49,088 bases of DNA, from positions 1-49,088 of the forward strand of contig USAE01000004.1 in assembly GCA_900552655.1 (NCBI GenBank), read 5' to 3'. Shown here piece by piece: positions 47,413-49,088 of this stretch (position 1 is its first letter; the number at the start of each line of letters is the position of its first letter). The notes beneath the pieces were generated by a model that saw only the letters and a program-made list of their open reading frames with translations, was not told the origin of the DNA and did no database searches. Position numbers and translations under genes: made by a program. The stretch is from an uncultured Clostridium sp. Lineage in GTDB: Bacteria > Bacillota > Clostridia > TANB77 > CAG-508.

Positions 47413-48150
47413 ATGAAAAAGTTTTTATTATTTTTTCTTTTAATTATATTGCTAATTGGAGGATCTCTTGGTTTTTATGGTTATTCTTTATATGATAAAG
47501 CCATAAAAGAAGAACCTTTAGCTAGCAAAATAGAAGAAATTCAAAGTGACAAAAATTATATAAAGTTTAGCAAACTTCCAAAAGATTATTTAAATGCTGT
47601 TGTTTCTGTAGAAGATAGACGTTTTTATAAGCATGGTGCAATAGATTTACGTTCTATTGGAAGAGCTATATATGTTAATATTACAAATTTTGATTTACGT
47701 GAAGGTGGTAGTACTATTACCCAACAACTTGCAAAAAATATTTATTTTATAGATATGGATCCATTCCCTAGAAAACTTGCCGAAATTTTTATGGCATACG
47801 CTATAGAAGATAATTATTCTAAAGAAGAAATTTTAGAATTGTATGTAAATACTTCATATTTTGGAGATGGGTATTATGGTATTAAAGAAGCTTGTAATGG
47901 TTATTTAAATAAAGAACCTAGTCAGATGAATTTAAACGAATGCACTATGATGGCTGGAATTCCTAATGCTCCTAGCGTATATGCACCAACTAAAAATCCT
48001 GATTTAACTAAGAGCAGGCAAAAACATGTTTTAAAAACTATGGTAGAAAATGGTTATATAACTCAAGAAGAAGCAGATCGGGATTCGGGGACGGTTCTTA
48101 AAATCCCGTTTTTTATTATAAAACACTTTCCTAAAATAAAATTTTCTTAG
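47413..48150 (+). CDS. Monofunctional peptidoglycan glycosyltransferase (GT51), end replaced by a repeat element
   Basis: Polymerises lipid II outside the membrane. A signal-anchor helix (about 3-22) is followed by the GT51 domain: Ser-Val-Glu-Asp-Arg-Arg-Phe-Tyr-Lys-His-Gly (catalytic Glu), Gly-Gly-Ser-Thr-Ile-Thr-Gln-Gln-Leu-Ala-Lys-Asn, and Glu-Leu-Tyr-Val-Asn-Thr-Ser-Tyr-Phe-Gly. The domain appears complete. After Ile-Thr-Gln-Glu-Glu-Ala-Asp the frame enters the 30-bp palindromic element (48079-48108), which codes Arg-Asp-Ser-Gly-Thr-Val-Leu-Lys-Ile-Pro. The remaining residues look random. The native C-terminus, and possibly a transpeptidase domain, has been replaced. At 245 residues it may still work as a monofunctional enzyme. 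The ATG has GGTGAT upstream. Confidence 0.88.
   Translation: MKKFLLFFLLIILLIGGSLGFYGYSLYDKAIKEEPLASKIEEIQSDKNYIKFSKLPKDYLNAVVSVEDRRFYKHGAIDLRSIGRAIYVNITNFDLREGGSTITQQLAKNIYFIDMDPFPRKLAEIFMAYAIEDNYSKEEILELYVNTSYFGDGYYGIKEACNGYLNKEPSQMNLNECTMMAGIPNAPSVYAPTKNPDLTKSRQKHVLKTMVENGYITQEEADRDSGTVLKIPFFIIKHFPKIKFS
48079..48108 (+). repeat. 30-bp GGGACGGT-core palindromic element, copy 2, inside a coding region
   Basis: CGGGAT and ATCCCG enclose CGGGGACGGTTC and TTAAA, followed by a run of Ts. It matches the copy at 36461-36490 at 23 of 30 positions. Stem position 6 and its partner changed together (T-A here, C-G there). It contains the only CGG codon of this gene. Confidence 0.85.
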
Positions 48151-48155
48151 CTAGT

Positions 48156-48202
48156 GAAAAACACAGTATATTCTAGCTTTGCTATTTTATACTGTGTTTT
48201 TC
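48156..48202. terminator. Bidirectional terminator between convergent genes
   Basis: GAAAAACACAGTAT pairs with ATACTGTGTTTTTC (48156-48169, 48189-48202), with T-rich sequence on both outer sides. Confidence 0.85.
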
Positions 48203-48207
48203 TTTTC

Positions 48208-49059
48208 TTAAAATTCTATAAATTTATATATTGCTTCTGCAAATCCACCATTCTGAGCAGTTGTTGTAGTGGTATAATTTGCCACTTCTTTTAATTCATC
48301 ATATGCATTTGCAACTGCAATTCCAATTCCTGAATCTTTTACCATTTCTAAGTCATTTAAATTATCTCCTATTGCTAGCACTTCGCTTTTATCTATTTTT
48401 AAATATTCTTCTAGTACTTCTAGTGCCTGCTCTTTGTTTATACCTACTGGAATAATATCTAAATATTCATATTCTTTTCCTATAATTTCATCTTTGTATT
48501 TGTTAGTTTTTTTAATCAAATTAACTTGTAAATTCTTATTTTTAGTAAATTCTCCTTTTAGTTTTTCTAAATCTTTTTCTGCAGAAACAACTAACTTTAA
48601 TATTTCTGGTCTCTCTTCTATTACATATTGTTTTATATCTTCTAAAACTTTGAATTCTAATTCTCCATTTTTCCCATTTTTAGTAAGTTCAAAATTTCTT
48701 AAATCCATATATAATAGTTTCTCTGTTATTACTTCATTATTTGTATATAGGTGAATATGTAATTTTAACTTTTTTGCTTCATTAATACAAAATAGTACAT
48801 CATCATTATCCAATATTTTCCTATAAAGCTCTTTTCCAGTTTTCAAATTAATTATTTGATTTCCATTTCCAAATATTCCATACCCATCTTCTATTTCTTT
48901 ACATATATCTTTAAATAAAGAATATGTTTTACCAGTACATATTGTAAAATTTATATTAGAGTTATTTATGTCTTGCATTGCTTTTAAATTAGTTTCTGGT
49001 ATTGTATTTCCTTTTTCGAACATTGTTCCATCTAAGTCGCTTGCAATAAGTTTTATCAT
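48208..49059 (-). CDS. Cof-like HAD hydrolase
   Basis: A cytoplasmic haloacid-dehalogenase phosphatase of the Cof/YbhA class, which acts on small sugar or cofactor phosphates. Motif I Ala-Ser-Asp-Leu-Asp-Gly-Thr (nucleophile Asp and acid Asp), motif II Thr-x-Cys-Thr-Gly-Lys-Thr (Thr where many have Ser/Thr-Gly-Arg), a type IIB cap in the middle, and the late Ile-Gly-Asp-Asn-Leu-Asn-Asp-Leu-Glu-Met motif IV. ATG 49059 follows GGGGATGAT and gives 283 residues; the longer frame begins at a GTG upstream. Substrate unknown. Confidence 0.9.
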   Translation of the reverse strand: MIKLIASDLDGTMFEKGNTIPETNLKAMQDINNSNINFTICTGKTYSLFKDICKEIEDGYGIFGNGNQIINLKTGKELYRKILDNDDVLFCINEAKKLKLHIHLYTNNEVITEKLLYMDLRNFELTKNGKNGELEFKVLEDIKQYVIEERPEILKLVVSAEKDLEKLKGEFTKNKNLQVNLIKKTNKYKDEIIGKEYEYLDIIPVGINKEQALEVLEEYLKIDKSEVLAIGDNLNDLEMVKDSGIGIAVANAYDELKEVANYTTTTTAQNGGFAEAIYKFIEF

Positions 49060-49088
49060 TATTGTATCATCCCCATACACTAAATTTT

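Noticed and set aside
1..49088. tRNA, rRNA or CRISPR features
   Set aside because: No T-arm-like GTTCGAATC motifs, rRNA segments or regularly spaced direct repeats were seen in any gap.
1..49088. CGG reassigned to another amino acid rather than rare
   Set aside because: The few in-frame CGG codons in the foreign-looking genes and GH13 sit in basic stretches (such as Lys-Arg-Arg, Lys-Lys-Arg, Leu-Arg-Leu-Lys) where Arg fits well, so there is no sign of a new meaning. The sample is very small.

Overview
The window is AT-rich chromosomal DNA from a low-GC Gram-positive bacterium, most likely an uncultured member of the Clostridia. Reasons: strong GGAGG-type ribosome sites, TTGACA/TATAAT promoters, an A-type flavodiiron protein, a meso-DAP type MurE (DNPR motif), a YitT protein, a DUF6514-like protein, and the gene orders rnc-radical SAM, yifB-dprA-yraN, plsX-acpP and rpsL-rpsG-fusA-tuf. 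TGA is an ordinary stop codon. I saw no rRNA, tRNA, CRISPR array or complete transposase gene.

Layout. 1-1440: the end of an unknown protein with an RN-x3-H (HEPN-like) motif running off the left edge, next to a murA gene cut off after about 118 codons. 1590-6335: a tightly packed minus-strand operon topB, HD protein, patatin, flavodiiron protein. 6474-7899: two related genes of unknown function, each with its own promoter and terminator. 8175-9987: rplM-rpsI, then an AIM24 gene. 10102-18584: GH13 amylase, yraN, dprA, yifB/comM, an OGG-type glycosylase, YitT, a radical-SAM-like protein that has lost its cluster cysteines, and rnc. 18688-21524: a coiled-coil gene pair, acpP and plsX. 21694-26170: the str operon (rpsL, rpsG, fusA, tuf). 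26363-27069: two small foreign-looking membrane-protein genes. 27351-28793: another small-ORF plus coiled-coil pair behind a consensus promoter. 28769-36139: trmFO, a SNF2 helicase, topA and a DUF6514-like gene. 36492-47157: a division and cell-wall (dcw) cluster in the order mraZ, rsmH, ftsL-like, class B PBP, murE, mraY, ftsW, murG, ending in three translationally coupled unknown genes. 47413-49059: a glycosyltransferase-type PBP gene and a Cof-like HAD gene facing each other.

Most unusual signal. mraZ and rsmH, adjacent in the dcw cluster, both need a +1 frame change to encode full-length proteins. At both sites the zero-frame codon is CGG and skipping its C resumes on a Gly GGN codon. By an eye scan of both strands, CGG is otherwise almost absent in frame from the native genes. 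It occurs in four foreign-looking genes, once in the GH13 gene, in the tail of trmFO inside a terminator, and inside an inserted palindrome. A poorly decoded CGG codon that causes frameshifting is therefore a hypothesis worth testing; paired sequence errors are the main alternative.

Other points: a 30-bp GGGACGGT-core palindrome present twice with a compensatory stem change, one copy lying inside the end of the glycosyltransferase gene; dprA without a usual start codon, in frame just after the yifB stop; three small-ORF/coiled-coil modules; a 9-codon leader ORF over a hairpin that covers a ribosome site; and a trmFO frame that runs through its own terminator. Functions come from recognising motifs by eye; no database search was possible.
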